Of a stretch of 64,000 nucleotides of DNA, positions 40,114-49,340 are shown in pieces. The first letter of the stretch is position 1; each line of letters starts with the position of its first letter. The stretch is from Flavobacteriales bacterium UBA7666 (GTDB lineage: Bacteria > Bacteroidota > Bacteroidia > Flavobacteriales_D > Crocinitomicaceae), in NCBI GenBank assembly GCA_002483265.1, contig DLHO01000022.1, forward strand, positions 62,860 through 126,859, written 5' to 3'. The translations under genes were made by a program, and so were the position numbers. A model generated the notes under the pieces. It worked only from the letters and a program-made list of their open reading frames with translations. It did no database searches and was not told the origin of the DNA.

Positions 40114-41568
40114 TTAATCTTGTTTGTAATAGTAGTTACTGTTGCCACCATATTGCTCGTTCCCGCTTTTACTGTCAACACTGCTGTTTGAGCTGTTGCG
40201 TTTTACAAGCATTTCCTGCCATTTGTAATTTTGCTGTTCTCCAACCATATCCGAATGCAATAAACGGTAAGCATTATTTACCAAATCCGGGTTGTAGAAT
40301 ACAAAACGTTTGTTGCTAAAAGTTTTGATTTTGTAATAATGCCAAATCTCATAAGGATATTCAGAGGGTGAAGTTTCGCGAACAATGATCGTATTGGGTT
40401 GTCCGTATTGCAGGAACACTCTTCCGCGATCCGTTTCAAATCCATCCTGAAAGTTATTACCGTAATTTTTCTGAACAAGTTGGACATTTTGCTTGTAGGT
40501 CAACCACTGGCTGGCTGCATTTGCGCCGGATGTCTGAACCCAAAACTGTTGAATGTGTTTACGATTCAAATCAGGACTTTTTGCTTTCAGTGTTTTCATG
40601 ATCGATTTTACCTCAGCCGGTCTAGCAATAGGAATTAAACTTGCTAAATAGTAATCCAATGAATCGTCCGTTAAAGAAGCCTGGAATGAGGGATCTAGAA
40701 TGATTTCGTCTGTATTTTCTGCGACTTCAATATCATTGATTCGTTCAAAGAAATAATCTGCAGCTTCACCAATTGTTTTGCTGTTTCGATCAATAATTTC
40801 TAATGTTAAATGGTAAGATCCGGAAGGTAATTTAGAGATGTCGATGTTTCTAAGAATAGGTACCACAGGACTAGCTTTTATTTTGGTAAATCTTGAAAAA
40901 CCAGGCATGATCTGATTGGTTTGGGTAGAAACGATTTGTTGTCTTAAGCCGAAACTACTGTCCTGAATCTGGTTGGTGTTATACAATTCCACATAGTATG
41001 GAATGTTCGTCATTACCTGACTATAGAAATTGGAAATCCTTGGAAGGATCTCGTAACCACTTTTCTGAAAGGGGGATTCCATATTGCTGCTTGGTGAAGC
41101 GACTTCGGCAATCAAAATATCAGAGGTCGAAACTTTCGAATACTTTTCCGAAATCGTCATTTCAATTTGTCCGTCGAGGGATTTGTCTTTTCCATTAAGA
41201 TCTGTAAGACTAACATGTGCAATGTAATTTCCGGGTTGTAGAGGAATGCGAATATTATCAAAGAAATCTTCTACAATCGAATCGCGCATTCGTGGACTTT
41301 CCAAAGCAAAAGCATTGGTATAAACAGTGTCTCCGCTTGGTTGGCTTGTTACGATAGTTGAAACCGCAATTTTTGCCTGAAGAACTGAATCAACGGGAGC
41401 AAACTTAATGGTATACGCTACAAATTGAAATTGTAGATCAATATATGGTCCTTGTTCAGGCGAATAATAACTTTTGTAATCAATGAATGCTTTCAATTGA
41501 TTTTTCTGTCCAAACGAATTTGAAACCAGAAGCAGTAAAGTCAAAATCACCAAAAGTGGCTTTTTCAT
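40114..41568 (-). CDS. GWxTD-domain exported protein
   Basis: 484 residues with signal peptide (LVILTLLLLVSNSFGQK). The N-terminal two thirds are beta-rich (AKIAVSTIVTSQPSGDTVY, PLQPGNYIAHVSLTDLNGKD). The C-terminal 150 residues form the GWxTD domain: NFQDGFETDRGRVFLQYGQP, SEYPYEIWHYYKI, FVFYNPDLVNNAYRLLHSD. The family is widespread in Bacteroidota and of unknown function, likely in the envelope. It heads an operon with a glycosyltransferase; a TATTTTTG -7 box lies just upstream on the minus strand (41580-41573). Confidence 0.88.
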   Translation of the reverse strand: MKKPLLVILTLLLLVSNSFGQKNQLKAFIDYKSYYSPEQGPYIDLQFQFVAYTIKFAPVDSVLQAKIAVSTIVTSQPSGDTVYTNAFALESPRMRDSIVEDFFDNIRIPLQPGNYIAHVSLTDLNGKDKSLDGQIEMTISEKYSKVSTSDILIAEVASPSSNMESPFQKSGYEILPRISNFYSQVMTNIPYYVELYNTNQIQDSSFGLRQQIVSTQTNQIMPGFSRFTKIKASPVVPILRNIDISKLPSGSYHLTLEIIDRNSKTIGEAADYFFERINDIEVAENTDEIILDPSFQASLTDDSLDYYLASLIPIARPAEVKSIMKTLKAKSPDLNRKHIQQFWVQTSGANAASQWLTYKQNVQLVQKNYGNNFQDGFETDRGRVFLQYGQPNTIIVRETSPSEYPYEIWHYYKIKTFSNKRFVFYNPDLVNNAYRLLHSDMVGEQQNYKWQEMLVKRNSSNSSVDSKSGNEQYGGNSNYYYKQD

Positions 41569-41710
41569 AATTCAAAAATAGGTAATGTAAAGTTAATGAA
41601 TTTGGAGGGATTAACCGAAAAGGAATGGTCAGAAAAGAAAAATCATTGATTAAACGGTACTGATTCTCAGGTAACAAGTAAATAACTTTTAATTTTTTTT
41701 CAATTAATAC

Positions 41711-41740
41711 TTGTCAAAAAGGAAAATAGCACTACTTTTG
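41711..41740 (+). promoter_or_regulatory. Consensus promoter of tRNA-Ser
   Basis: TTG (41711-41713), exactly 19 nt spacer, TACTTTTG (41733-41740): a perfect match to TTG-N19-TAnnTTTG. The mature tRNA begins 4 nt later. Confidence 0.85.
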
Positions 41741-41744
41741 TCGC

Positions 41745-41829
41745 GGAGAATTGGCAGAGTGGTCGATTGCGGCAGTCTTGAAAACTGTTGTACCGCAAGG
41801 TACCGTAGGTTCGAATCCTACATTCTCCG
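41745..41829 (+). tRNA. tRNA-Ser (anticodon TGA)
   Basis: 85 nt. Acceptor stem GGAGAAT (41745-41751) pairs with ATTCTCC (41822-41828), discriminator G. D-loop GGCAGAGTGGTCGATTG, anticodon stem GCAGT with loop CTTGAAA (anticodon TGA at 41779-41781), a long class II variable arm (TGTACCGCAAGGTACC), and T-arm GTAGGTTCGAATCCTAC. It decodes UCA/UCG-type codons. CCA is not encoded. Confidence 0.96.
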
Positions 41830-42048
41830 CAGGAAATTGAATCCCGATGCGCCAATGGCGGATCGGGATTTTTTCTTTGGAGGTTTGCCGAAATTGATTT
41901 CGGTGAAAACACAAGAAAAAATTCCGATAGTTTCGTAGAAAACGTCGGGATTCACTTTGGTAAGCGATCCCCAGCGGGATCTATAATCCTACATTCTCCG
42001 CAGGAAATTGAATCCCAACGCGCCAATGGCGGATCGGGATTTTTTTAT
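41814..42048 (+). repeat. 171-bp-offset duplication of the tRNA-Ser 3' end plus its terminator
   Basis: AATCCTACATTCTCCGCAGG and the following bases to the T-run (41814-41877) recur at 41985-42048 with only three or so differences. The first copy has a full terminator (AATCCCGAT ... ATCGGGATT with inner CGCC-AAT-GGCG); the second has AATCCCAAC and a weaker stem. The 107 bp between copies hold no gene. Such 3'-end copies arise from integration at a tRNA or from slippage. Confidence 0.88.
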
Positions 42049-42092
42049 TTATGAATATGAAATAATCAGTAGGTACAGGATTAATCACGTAC

Positions 42093-43130
42093 TTACTGTA
42101 TGATGTATTTCCCGTTGGAATCAACTGACATCACAATGCTCCCCGTCCAGCAGGTACAATAAATCTCCTTCTTAATCTCTATTATTTCCGGGTTCATTTC
42201 TTCCTCCGGATACGCATGAACTCTAACTGTCTGATTACGTTTTGTAATGGAAGGTTGGTTGTTCAAAAGATCCACGATTAATTTTCTCGGATGTCCGTGA
42301 TCCCATGCAGAACCGCCGTTTCTGTGTGTACTATCTCCGGCACTGATCAATGCAATTTTGGGACTCATGATGTCGAGAAATTCCTTGGTGGTACCGTTTT
42401 CAGCACCGTGATGCCCTACATGATAAAAATCCACGTCAAATAACGAAAGGTTGTTGTGGTATTTTGCGCTAAGGTATTCCATTCCTTCTACTTCCAAATC
42501 TCCGGTAAATAGCAGGGAGGACTTGCCGTAGCTTAGTTTAGAAACAATCGAATTGTTATTCGGGTCTTTAAAAGGAGAAGCAGTGAATTTGGTGTTATTG
42601 ATGGTTTGTGGGGTTTTGATCAAAACTTCTCCCGAATACAGAACTAGTTTGGGAATCGTGCTTCCCGCATTTACCAAACCGGAAAGAGTGACTTCGTATC
42701 CTTTTGGCATCAAGCTGTCCATTAATTTGTAATCGATGAATTCCAATTTGATCTGCTCATTCTTCGCAGCTTTTTCCACCTCTTTCGTCAACTTGAATTT
42801 AGTGGTGATAATTCGTTTAATGATGTAATTCTTAGATAAATCGGTTATCAGACTGATGTGATCGTAGTGATTGTGGGTAATGATCAGTACATCAATCGTT
42901 TTTTTTAGATCTGTTCTTCGTTCATAGAATTTAGACAGGTAGTTATTGAAGGAATCACGACTCGGTTTGATATTATGCAGTTCTCCACCCACATCAATTA
43001 GAACAACTCCTTTACTGAACTCGAGTAAAGTGGCATCAGCCTGGCCAACATTGATAAAATGGGCTTTGAAGTCATCAGCCTGAACAGAAAAACTGAAAAC
43101 CAGCAGGATAGTGAATAGTATTTGTTTCAT
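42093..43130 (-). CDS. Exported metallo-beta-lactamase-fold hydrolase (ComEC C-terminal type)
   Basis: 345 residues with signal peptide (LFTILLVFSFSVQAD). The MBL fold shows HFINVGQADATLLEF, LIDVGGE, the zinc motif THNHYDHIS (HxHxDH), LLFTGDLEVEGMEYL, and FYHVGHHGAENGTTKEFL with a late SAGDSTHRNGGS. This set matches the hydrolase part of ComEC/Rec2 competence proteins, here as a separate periplasmic enzyme that may act on DNA or another phosphodiester. It is divergent from the Crp-like gene. Confidence 0.88.
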   Translation of the reverse strand: MKQILFTILLVFSFSVQADDFKAHFINVGQADATLLEFSKGVVLIDVGGELHNIKPSRDSFNNYLSKFYERRTDLKKTIDVLIITHNHYDHISLITDLSKNYIIKRIITTKFKLTKEVEKAAKNEQIKLEFIDYKLMDSLMPKGYEVTLSGLVNAGSTIPKLVLYSGEVLIKTPQTINNTKFTASPFKDPNNNSIVSKLSYGKSSLLFTGDLEVEGMEYLSAKYHNNLSLFDVDFYHVGHHGAENGTTKEFLDIMSPKIALISAGDSTHRNGGSAWDHGHPRKLIVDLLNNQPSITKRNQTVRVHAYPEEEMNPEIIEIKKEIYCTCWTGSIVMSVDSNGKYIIQ

Positions 43131-43244
43131 GTTGTAGTTTTAAAGTGGCAAAGTAGTAATTTTAATCTCCGAAAGCAATCGTTATTGAAATGACACCAAA
43201 AGAAGTTTTAGTGCAATGGATTCCCTTAAATCTTGATTAGAAGA

Positions 43245-43778
43245 ATGAAGCAGGCAGATCTGATCGAACTCATTGAAACCAACCAGTTAATTGAAAAGGA
43301 AATTACGCTGGAACGCAACGCCTTTCTTAAAACCGAAGGAAGTATCGATACCAATATCTATTTTGTGGAAGAGGGAAGTTTGCGTGTGTATGTCATGGAT
43401 GAAAACGAAGAACGGACGATTCGTTTTGGTTATCAAAACAATATTTTGGTTTCACTCGATTCCTTTTTGACTGAGAGACCCTCCGAATTCGTGATTCAGG
43501 CATTGAAGAAAACACGGGTAAAGATTATCCCCAAAAAAAGATTTATGGATTTCATTAACAAGGATGATAGTGGATTAAAGCTTTGGGTGAAAATTCTGGA
43601 AGATTTAGTGCTCCAGCAAATCGAACGGGAAAAGGACTTGTTAATTGCGTCTCCGAAAGAGCGTTTTGAACGGGTGTTGAAACGGAGTCCCATCTTGTTT
43701 CAGGAAATTCCGAACCGGCATATTGCAAATTATTTGCGAATGACTCCCGAAACACTTTCACGCTTAAAAAAGTCTTGA
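43245..43778 (+). CDS. Crp/Fnr-family transcriptional regulator
   Basis: Start at ATG 43245 (MKQADLIELIETNQ); the frame opens at a TTG four codons earlier. 177 residues: cyclic-nucleotide-binding-like barrel (AFLKTEGSIDTNIYFVEEGS, RTIRFGYQNNILVSLDSFL, a dimer helix LVLQQIEREKDLL) and a C-terminal winged helix with IPNRHIANYLRMTPETLSRL. The cAMP-binding Arg-Ser pair is not evident, so the ligand is unknown. It is probably co-transcribed with the DinB-like gene 87 nt downstream. Confidence 0.88.
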   Translation: MKQADLIELIETNQLIEKEITLERNAFLKTEGSIDTNIYFVEEGSLRVYVMDENEERTIRFGYQNNILVSLDSFLTERPSEFVIQALKKTRVKIIPKKRFMDFINKDDSGLKLWVKILEDLVLQQIEREKDLLIASPKERFERVLKRSPILFQEIPNRHIANYLRMTPETLSRLKKS

Positions 43779-43831
43779 TCTCGATCAATGTTTTTTGCTT
43801 GCCTATGTAGGATCTTTGTCAAAAAAACACC

Positions 43832-43852
43832 GATCCGCCGTGGCGGAGGATC
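43832..43852. terminator. GC-rich hairpin between the Crp and DinB genes
   Basis: GATCCGCCGTGGCGGAGGATC folds as GATCC/GGATC with inner CGCC/GGCG. No T-run follows, so it may be an attenuator or mRNA-processing hairpin rather than a full terminator. Confidence 0.5.
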
Positions 43853-43865
43853 TAAATAAAAGAAG

Positions 43866-44441
43866 ATGAAAATACAGACAGAAGCATTGTTGGTGGATTT
43901 GACAAATAGAACAAAACAACTCATTCAGGAGGCAGAATTGTTTAAAGAGAAATCGGAAGAGGTTTTGAATTACAAGAAAGATCCAGCCAGCTGGAGTGCG
44001 TTGGAATGTTTGGAGCATCTGAATTTATACGGTCGGTTTTATCTTCCGGAAATTAAAAAACGCATTCAGGAAGGAAAAGGGAAGAGTGATCCGGTTTTCA
44101 ACAGTGGCTGGCTGGGGAACTATTTTGCCAATAGTATGCTGCCAAAAGATCTTTCGACAGGTTCAGGATTGAAAAAGATGAAGACTTTCAAGAATATGAA
44201 TCCGATCAATAGCCAATTGGATAAACAAGTCATTGACGAATTCCTGAATCAACAAAAGGAGCTCCTTCAATTATTGGAAGAAAGCCGCAGGATTAGCCTG
44301 AATAAAACGAGAACGGCTATCAGTATCTCAAAGCTGATTAAATTGAAATTAGGGGATACGTTCCGTTTTGTGATTTATCACAATCAACGACATATGGCGC
44401 AGGCACTTCGACTCCGCTCAGTGACCTTGCCCCATGAATAA
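43866..44441 (+). CDS. DinB-family protein
   Basis: 191 residues, a four-helix bundle: TNRTKQLIQEAELFKEKSEE, SWSALECLEHLNLYGRFYLP, QLDKQVIDEFLNQQKELLQL and HNQRHMAQALRLRS. His residues in ECLEHLN, and in YHNQRH, are at the usual metal-ligand positions of DinB/YfiT proteins. These are putative metal-dependent thiol-transferase-like enzymes; the substrate is unknown. The last codons (LRSVTLPHE) are encoded inside a REP element. Confidence 0.85.
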   Translation: MKIQTEALLVDLTNRTKQLIQEAELFKEKSEEVLNYKKDPASWSALECLEHLNLYGRFYLPEIKKRIQEGKGKSDPVFNSGWLGNYFANSMLPKDLSTGSGLKKMKTFKNMNPINSQLDKQVIDEFLNQQKELLQLLEESRRISLNKTRTAISISKLIKLKLGDTFRFVIYHNQRHMAQALRLRSVTLPHE

Positions 44442-44530
44442 TAAATCTACATTAAGATGTTTGAGTGTTGGGAATCTTGGATGAAGCGTTAACGGGAGTT
44501 GAATTTGAGGTGGCTGAGCGGAGTCGAAGT
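44405..44530. repeat. REPIN-like inverted pair of REP elements
   Basis: ACTTCGACTCCGCTCAG (44405-44421) and its exact reverse complement CTGAGCGGAGTCGAAGT (44514-44530) face each other across 92 bp. The left arm is inside the 3' end of the DinB gene; the right arm overlaps the stop codon of the convergent csaA gene. A related single copy occurs at 36168. Confidence 0.85.
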
Positions 44531-44865
44531 CACCCTATCCGTGTTCCGTTTTTAACCTTTCGTTCCGGTTGAAGCAAAGTCACTTCTTTGTTTTCTCCAA
44601 TTCCTCCCAATACCAAACATTCGCTCATCATATTGGCAATTTGTTTGGGTGGAAAATTGATCACGGCAACTACTTGCTTTCCAATTAATTCTTCAGTATC
44701 ATAAAGTGCTGTTACTTGCGCAGAAGTTTTTCGCAAGCCGAATTCCCCGAAATCAATCGTGATTTTATATGCGGGATTACGCCCCTCAGCGAATATTTCT
44801 GCTGAAATAATGGTTCCAACACGCATTTCCACGTGCATAAATTCATCCCATGTGAGTGTATTCAT
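44530..44865 (-). CDS. csaA: CsaA-type tRNA-binding protein
   Basis: 111 residues, an OB fold: TWDEFMHVEMRVGTIISAEI, NPAYKITIDFGEFGLRKTSA, LIGKQVVAVINFPPKQIANM and SECLVLGGIGENKEVTLLQP. This is the CsaA/tRNA_bind domain, related to the C-terminal part of MetRS and Arc1p; it is a secretion-related chaperone in Bacillus and binds tRNA. The length (about 110) and lack of other domains support CsaA. Its stop codon lies in the right REP arm. Confidence 0.92.
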   Translation of the reverse strand: MNTLTWDEFMHVEMRVGTIISAEIFAEGRNPAYKITIDFGEFGLRKTSAQVTALYDTEELIGKQVVAVINFPPKQIANMMSECLVLGGIGENKEVTLLQPERKVKNGTRIG

Positions 44866-45061
44866 TGTTTTGAATTTAAATCGATTTCTTTTTGAAGTTA
44901 AAATTAAAGATAGAATCCAAACGAAGCACTTCCCGATAAAATGACTTCTGAATATTTTGCTGATTTCCTTCTGAAAGCTTTTTTTTGTTATAGAATCCTA
45001 AAAACAGTGGGTTTCAGCGTTAAAAAAAGCCAAATGGAAGCCAAACTTTTAGCGAGCCGGA

Positions 45062-45069
45062 TAGTTTTG
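45062..45069 (+). promoter_or_regulatory. -7 box TAGTTTTG before the outer-membrane protein gene
   Basis: TAGTTTTG is an exact TAnnTTTG match 22 bp before the ATG at 45092; a T-rich ACTTTT at 45045-45050 is a weak -33 element. Confidence 0.5.
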
Positions 45070-45091
45070 TGGCAACTTTTAAAATCATTCT

Positions 45092-45760
45092 ATGAAATCA
45101 CCTAAATTGTTTCAAGTCGCCGGTATTACCGGTGCAATTTTTCTAACAAGCTTAGGAGCATCTGCTCAAATTGAAAATCCCCCATCCGTAAAAGGACGTT
45201 GGGGATTGAGTACTGGAATGCTGTTGGATCGCTATAAAATGGATCTTTCTGTTAGTCAAGGCGCTAAGAAATTTGGGGTGCTGCCTATGTTAACTTACAC
45301 CCACGGAAAAAACCAATTTGAATTAGGACCTCAATTTTTACTGGCAGATCCGAATACCCGGGATGTTCACAAATATTTTGGAGTGAATTTCAATTATAAG
45401 CGGTATTTTAATGGGTTTGGAAACCGTTTTGTACCGTATTTATTTAGTGGAATCGGGTTTTCAACAAACAGATCGAATACGGTTGAGGATCACGGGAATG
45501 GATTGTTAACTTCAAGGTATTATTATAATTACAAACAATTGGGAGTTAACTTGAGTATTGGTTATGGATTAGAATGGCAGATTGGAAGAGGGGTTTATTT
45601 GGGATCGTCAGTCAGTTTTAATCCGGGAATCTATTCTGTTCAGAAATCCGATTTTATGACCAGTAGTACAAATTTGAACGGGGTCAATCAGAAAAGCGGA
45701 ACTTTCGGAAGACTTGATTTTAATGTAAATATGCAATTGGGTTATCGTTTCGGTAAGTAG
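45092..45760 (+). CDS. Outer-membrane beta-barrel protein
   Basis: 222 residues with signal peptide (AGITGAIFLTSLGASAQI). Beta-strands of an 8-stranded barrel follow (WGLSTGMLLDRYKMDLSV, FGVNFNYKRYFNGFGNRFVP, LSIGYGLEWQIGRGVYLGSS), ending NVNMQLGYRFGK. It has the style of the Bacteroidota outer-membrane protein beta-barrel domain. No ligand or catalytic residues are recognised. A strong terminator follows. Confidence 0.78.
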   Translation: MKSPKLFQVAGITGAIFLTSLGASAQIENPPSVKGRWGLSTGMLLDRYKMDLSVSQGAKKFGVLPMLTYTHGKNQFELGPQFLLADPNTRDVHKYFGVNFNYKRYFNGFGNRFVPYLFSGIGFSTNRSNTVEDHGNGLLTSRYYYNYKQLGVNLSIGYGLEWQIGRGVYLGSSVSFNPGIYSVQKSDFMTSSTNLNGVNQKSGTFGRLDFNVNMQLGYRFGK

Positions 45761-45779
45761 TTCAAAATAGATCTAAAAC

Positions 45780-45815
45780 AAAACGCCATTCATCAGCTGA
45801 CGAATGGCGTTTTTA
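45780..45815. terminator. Bidirectional terminator between barrel gene and tricorn-like gene
   Basis: AAAACGCCATTC and GAATGGCGTTTT form a 12-bp perfect stem with a short loop, flanked by A and T runs, between convergent stop codons. Confidence 0.92.
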
Positions 45816-45830
45816 TATTTTAGGGATGAG

Positions 45831-48800
45831 TTATTTACCTAACAACACATCCACCGCTTTTTTCAATTGTGCATCTTCGCCTTTCAACATCGTGTTGTAG
45901 TCGTTTGCGATCTTGAAATCCGGTTCGCATTGGTTGTTCTCATAGTATTTTCCGTCCATGGTCATTACACCCACTTGCGGAATTCCGAAGACCAATGAAT
46001 TGTCCTGAAGGTTTTCCCACCAAACTGCTGTTCCTGTTCCCGGTACCGGCATCCCAATCAATTTCCCGATATTCAATGTTTTGTAAACAACCGGAAACAT
46101 GTGTGCATCGGAATAGTTTCCTTCGCCCATGATCACACAACTTGGTTTGGTCCATTTGGAGCCAGGCTCAATTCCGATTTTTTGTCCTCTCGGAACGAAA
46201 TTGATGTATTGTTTTCCGGACAGGAACGTTGCCAAATCATCGTGTAGCCATCCACCACCGTTGAATCGGGTATCAACAATCAAAGCCTCTTTGTTGATGT
46301 ATTTCCCCATTACCTGATCATAGAAGTCGCGGTAGCTTCCATCATTCATTCCGCGAACGTGCATGTATCCCAATTTTCCACCGGATAATTTCTCGGTCAT
46401 GGCCTGCATGCGTTTTACCCAGCGCTGATAAAGTAATTCACTTTGTGCGCCGTTAGAAATCGGTTTGATGATCTCATCCCAGCGTTTTCCGTTTGCAGGG
46501 TCGTAAATGGAAAGCAGTACTGTTTTGCCTGATTTGCGGTTCAAAAGCGAATAGTAATTCAATTCCGGTTTGATCTCAACACCATCAATCTTCTCAATGA
46601 TCGCTCCGGCTTTTATTTTTGTTTCGGAACTAACTAATGGTCCTTTGTCCAGAATCTCTGCAATTTTCAATCCTGTTCCAGTGAAACTTTCATCTAAGAT
46701 CACCCCAAGCTGCGCTGTTTCATCTGCACTTTGACGATGCGGATAATAACGACAACCGGTATGAGAAGCATTCAATTCGCCCAACAATTCGCTGCTCATT
46801 TCTGCAAAATCGTAATTGTTATTGATGTGAGGAAGGAATTTTGCATAAGTTGTTTTGTAATAATCCCAATCCGTTCCCTGAAGATCCACGACATAGAATT
46901 TTGTTTTCACTTGTCTCCACATGTGTTCAAACAAATAAGCACGTTCTGCATAACTATCTTGTGTGCGTTCCGCTTTGAATGGAATATCTTTTCGTTCGCC
47001 TTTTTCCAGATCTAAACGAGTGAGTTTACCTTCAATAACGGCATAGATGTTTTTTCCTTCTTTGTCCATGGAAGTACTCCAAACTCCTCCAGCTTTTAAA
47101 GGAATCAAAAGTTTTGTTTCGTGATCTTTGAAGTTGCGCACATATAAATTGGTTCCGTCCTCATTAGGAGTCAGGTAATACAATTTTTCTCCTTTCGGAT
47201 CCAGGAATGCATCTTGTAAGAAAGAAGAGTTTTCGGTCAAGCGAACTTGTCTGTCCATTAATCCATTCAGATCAATCTTCAAGGGTTCCGTTTTCTTCGT
47301 TGTATCGGCTTTTTCACCTTTCCCTTTTTTCGTGGTTTCAGATTCTTTGGATTTCTCCTTCTCTTTATCGCTTTTCTCTTTTTGTTCTTTCCAAAGCTCG
47401 TAATCTGCTTTTTTCATTTTGAACAAATCATAGGCATTCTGATCCAGGAAAAGTGCATATGCATCTTGCTGAGAGCCATGACTTGCAACATTCTTCATTC
47501 CATCACGATTAGAGAACCACAAAATGGCTTTTCCATCCATTTGAAATTTCGGACCGCCATTTGAGAATCCGTTTTGTGTCAGTTCGAGCATTGGTTTCCC
47601 GCCGCTTACATCTACTAGTCCAATTTGCTCATGCCAGTTTCCGTCTTGTAAGAAAGAAACCAGAATGTACTTGCTATCCGGTGACCAATTGAAAGTTTGA
47701 TCTCCATCACTGTATGAATAGTTTTTCGTTGCAGGCAACACGTTGCGAATCTTTTTGCCGGCGATATTGTAAACACTTACAGCCGTTCTGTTTTCCAGGA
47801 ACGCAATTTCTTTTCCATCCGGGGAATATTGTGGTTGGAATGATTCGTTTTCAGTGACTACCAATGCATCTTCTTTCAAAAGGGTAGAAGCATAGAAATG
47901 ACTGTCTTCTTTTCGGATCATGGTTGTTTGGTAAATTCCCCAGATCTTATTTCGTTCAGATGCATACAAGATTGCTTTACCATCAGGTGAGAAGCTGATG
48001 TTGCGTTCTTCTTCCGGCGTGCTGGTAATTTGCTTCGTAACTCCATTTTCCAATGAAACAGCAAAAACATCTCCATGACTGGTGAAAACAACTTCTTTGC
48101 CACTTGGTGAAACTGCAATTTCTGAAGCTCCTCCGGTTTCTACTTTGTTTTGAGTGTCCGCATTGCGGTCTTCCGTATTGATCTGAATGCTCACTTTTTC
48201 AGGATTTGCACCGTCTTTTTGAGTGTAAATCTCTCCGTCATAACCATAACACAAGGTGTTGTTCTCAGAAATCGAAAGAAAACGAACCGGATTTTTATCA
48301 AATTTTGAAACTTGAGTTGCAGAAGTGGGTGAGCTTGGATTCATTTTCCAAATATTGTATGAACCACTTTTTTCACTTAAGTAGTAAATGCTGCTTTCAT
48401 CATTATTCCAAACAGGGTTGCGGTCTTCTCCGCCGAATTCTGTCAGTTTCGTGAATTTATCACCGCTTTTTTCATACATCCACACATCGCGTGTAACAGA
48501 CGATTGGTGGTGTTTTCTCCAGGAATCTTCGTATCCTTTTTTGTCGTGGAAGATCATTTTTGTTCCTGCCTTGTTCCATTTAATGTTTTCAGCAGTGATC
48601 GAAAGCTCTTGTTTTTCACGTCCTCCGTCAATTCCAACAGAATAAATTTCGCCCAAAGCTCCGTAAGGAAATTGGGTCATTGCTGCATTGTCAACACGTG
48701 AAGCAATGAATACCACTCTTTTTCCATCCGGTGAAAGGCATTGTGGGTAATCATTACTGGAATGGAGCGTCAATCTTTTGGTTGTTCCACCTTGCAATGG

Positions 48801-49100
48801 AACGGAAAACACATCAAAATTTCCATATCGGTCTGATGCGAAATAAATTGTTTTTCCGTCGGGAGAAAAGACCGGCATAAAATCGTATGCGTCGCTTAAA
48901 GTAATTGGAGCGGCTGTTCCTCCGGTTGCAGGTACCTGATAAATATCACCCTTGTAAGTAAATACGATGGTTTTTCCATCAGGGGAAATAATGGGATAAC
49001 GCATCCAAAGTGGTACGTTTGATGTTTGTTCCGGTGGGTTAGGCATTCGAAGGCTCATAACCATTGCGCCAATCATGACCCAAGCAACTAGTTTCTTCAT
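45831..49100 (-). CDS. Tricorn-protease-like S41 peptidase with TolB-type propeller
   Basis: 1089 residues. After an N-terminal hydrophobic stretch, residues 30-560 carry repeated PD40/TolB blades (YPIISPDGKTIVFTYKGDIY, MPVFSPDGKTIYFASDRYGN, ISFSPDGKAILYASERNK). A charged Lys/Glu linker (about 565-600) follows, then a second propeller-like part, a tricorn core region, a PDZ domain (GTGLKIAEILDKGPLVSSET), and the S41 protease domain (LGYMHVRGMNDGSYRDFYDQ, LIVDTRFNGGGWLHDDLATF, with the nucleophile probably the Ser in GEGNYSDAHMFP). It degrades peptides in the periplasm. Single gene, minus strand. Confidence 0.92.
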   Translation of the reverse strand: MKKLVAWVMIGAMVMSLRMPNPPEQTSNVPLWMRYPIISPDGKTIVFTYKGDIYQVPATGGTAAPITLSDAYDFMPVFSPDGKTIYFASDRYGNFDVFSVPLQGGTTKRLTLHSSNDYPQCLSPDGKRVVFIASRVDNAAMTQFPYGALGEIYSVGIDGGREKQELSITAENIKWNKAGTKMIFHDKKGYEDSWRKHHQSSVTRDVWMYEKSGDKFTKLTEFGGEDRNPVWNNDESSIYYLSEKSGSYNIWKMNPSSPTSATQVSKFDKNPVRFLSISENNTLCYGYDGEIYTQKDGANPEKVSIQINTEDRNADTQNKVETGGASEIAVSPSGKEVVFTSHGDVFAVSLENGVTKQITSTPEEERNISFSPDGKAILYASERNKIWGIYQTTMIRKEDSHFYASTLLKEDALVVTENESFQPQYSPDGKEIAFLENRTAVSVYNIAGKKIRNVLPATKNYSYSDGDQTFNWSPDSKYILVSFLQDGNWHEQIGLVDVSGGKPMLELTQNGFSNGGPKFQMDGKAILWFSNRDGMKNVASHGSQQDAYALFLDQNAYDLFKMKKADYELWKEQKEKSDKEKEKSKESETTKKGKGEKADTTKKTEPLKIDLNGLMDRQVRLTENSSFLQDAFLDPKGEKLYYLTPNEDGTNLYVRNFKDHETKLLIPLKAGGVWSTSMDKEGKNIYAVIEGKLTRLDLEKGERKDIPFKAERTQDSYAERAYLFEHMWRQVKTKFYVVDLQGTDWDYYKTTYAKFLPHINNNYDFAEMSSELLGELNASHTGCRYYPHRQSADETAQLGVILDESFTGTGLKIAEILDKGPLVSSETKIKAGAIIEKIDGVEIKPELNYYSLLNRKSGKTVLLSIYDPANGKRWDEIIKPISNGAQSELLYQRWVKRMQAMTEKLSGGKLGYMHVRGMNDGSYRDFYDQVMGKYINKEALIVDTRFNGGGWLHDDLATFLSGKQYINFVPRGQKIGIEPGSKWTKPSCVIMGEGNYSDAHMFPVVYKTLNIGKLIGMPVPGTGTAVWWENLQDNSLVFGIPQVGVMTMDGKYYENNQCEPDFKIANDYNTMLKGEDAQLKKAVDVLLGK

Positions 49101-49340
49101 ATAGTGAATTTAGGCTTTAAATGTAGAGAAAGTTTGGAGAATATGGTTGGGACAAATGTAGGACGGACAATTCTGACTGCGAATTGCGAATGCCGAGTTA
49201 CGAATGGAGTATACACAAAATGGCTAAGTTCAAATCTTAACTAAATTCTTTTGCTTTTCGGTTACAACCTTTTCAAACATTGTGCGTTATATTCTTAAAT
49301 AATATTTAATAATATAACCTTAATTAAAAACAGTAGGCTT

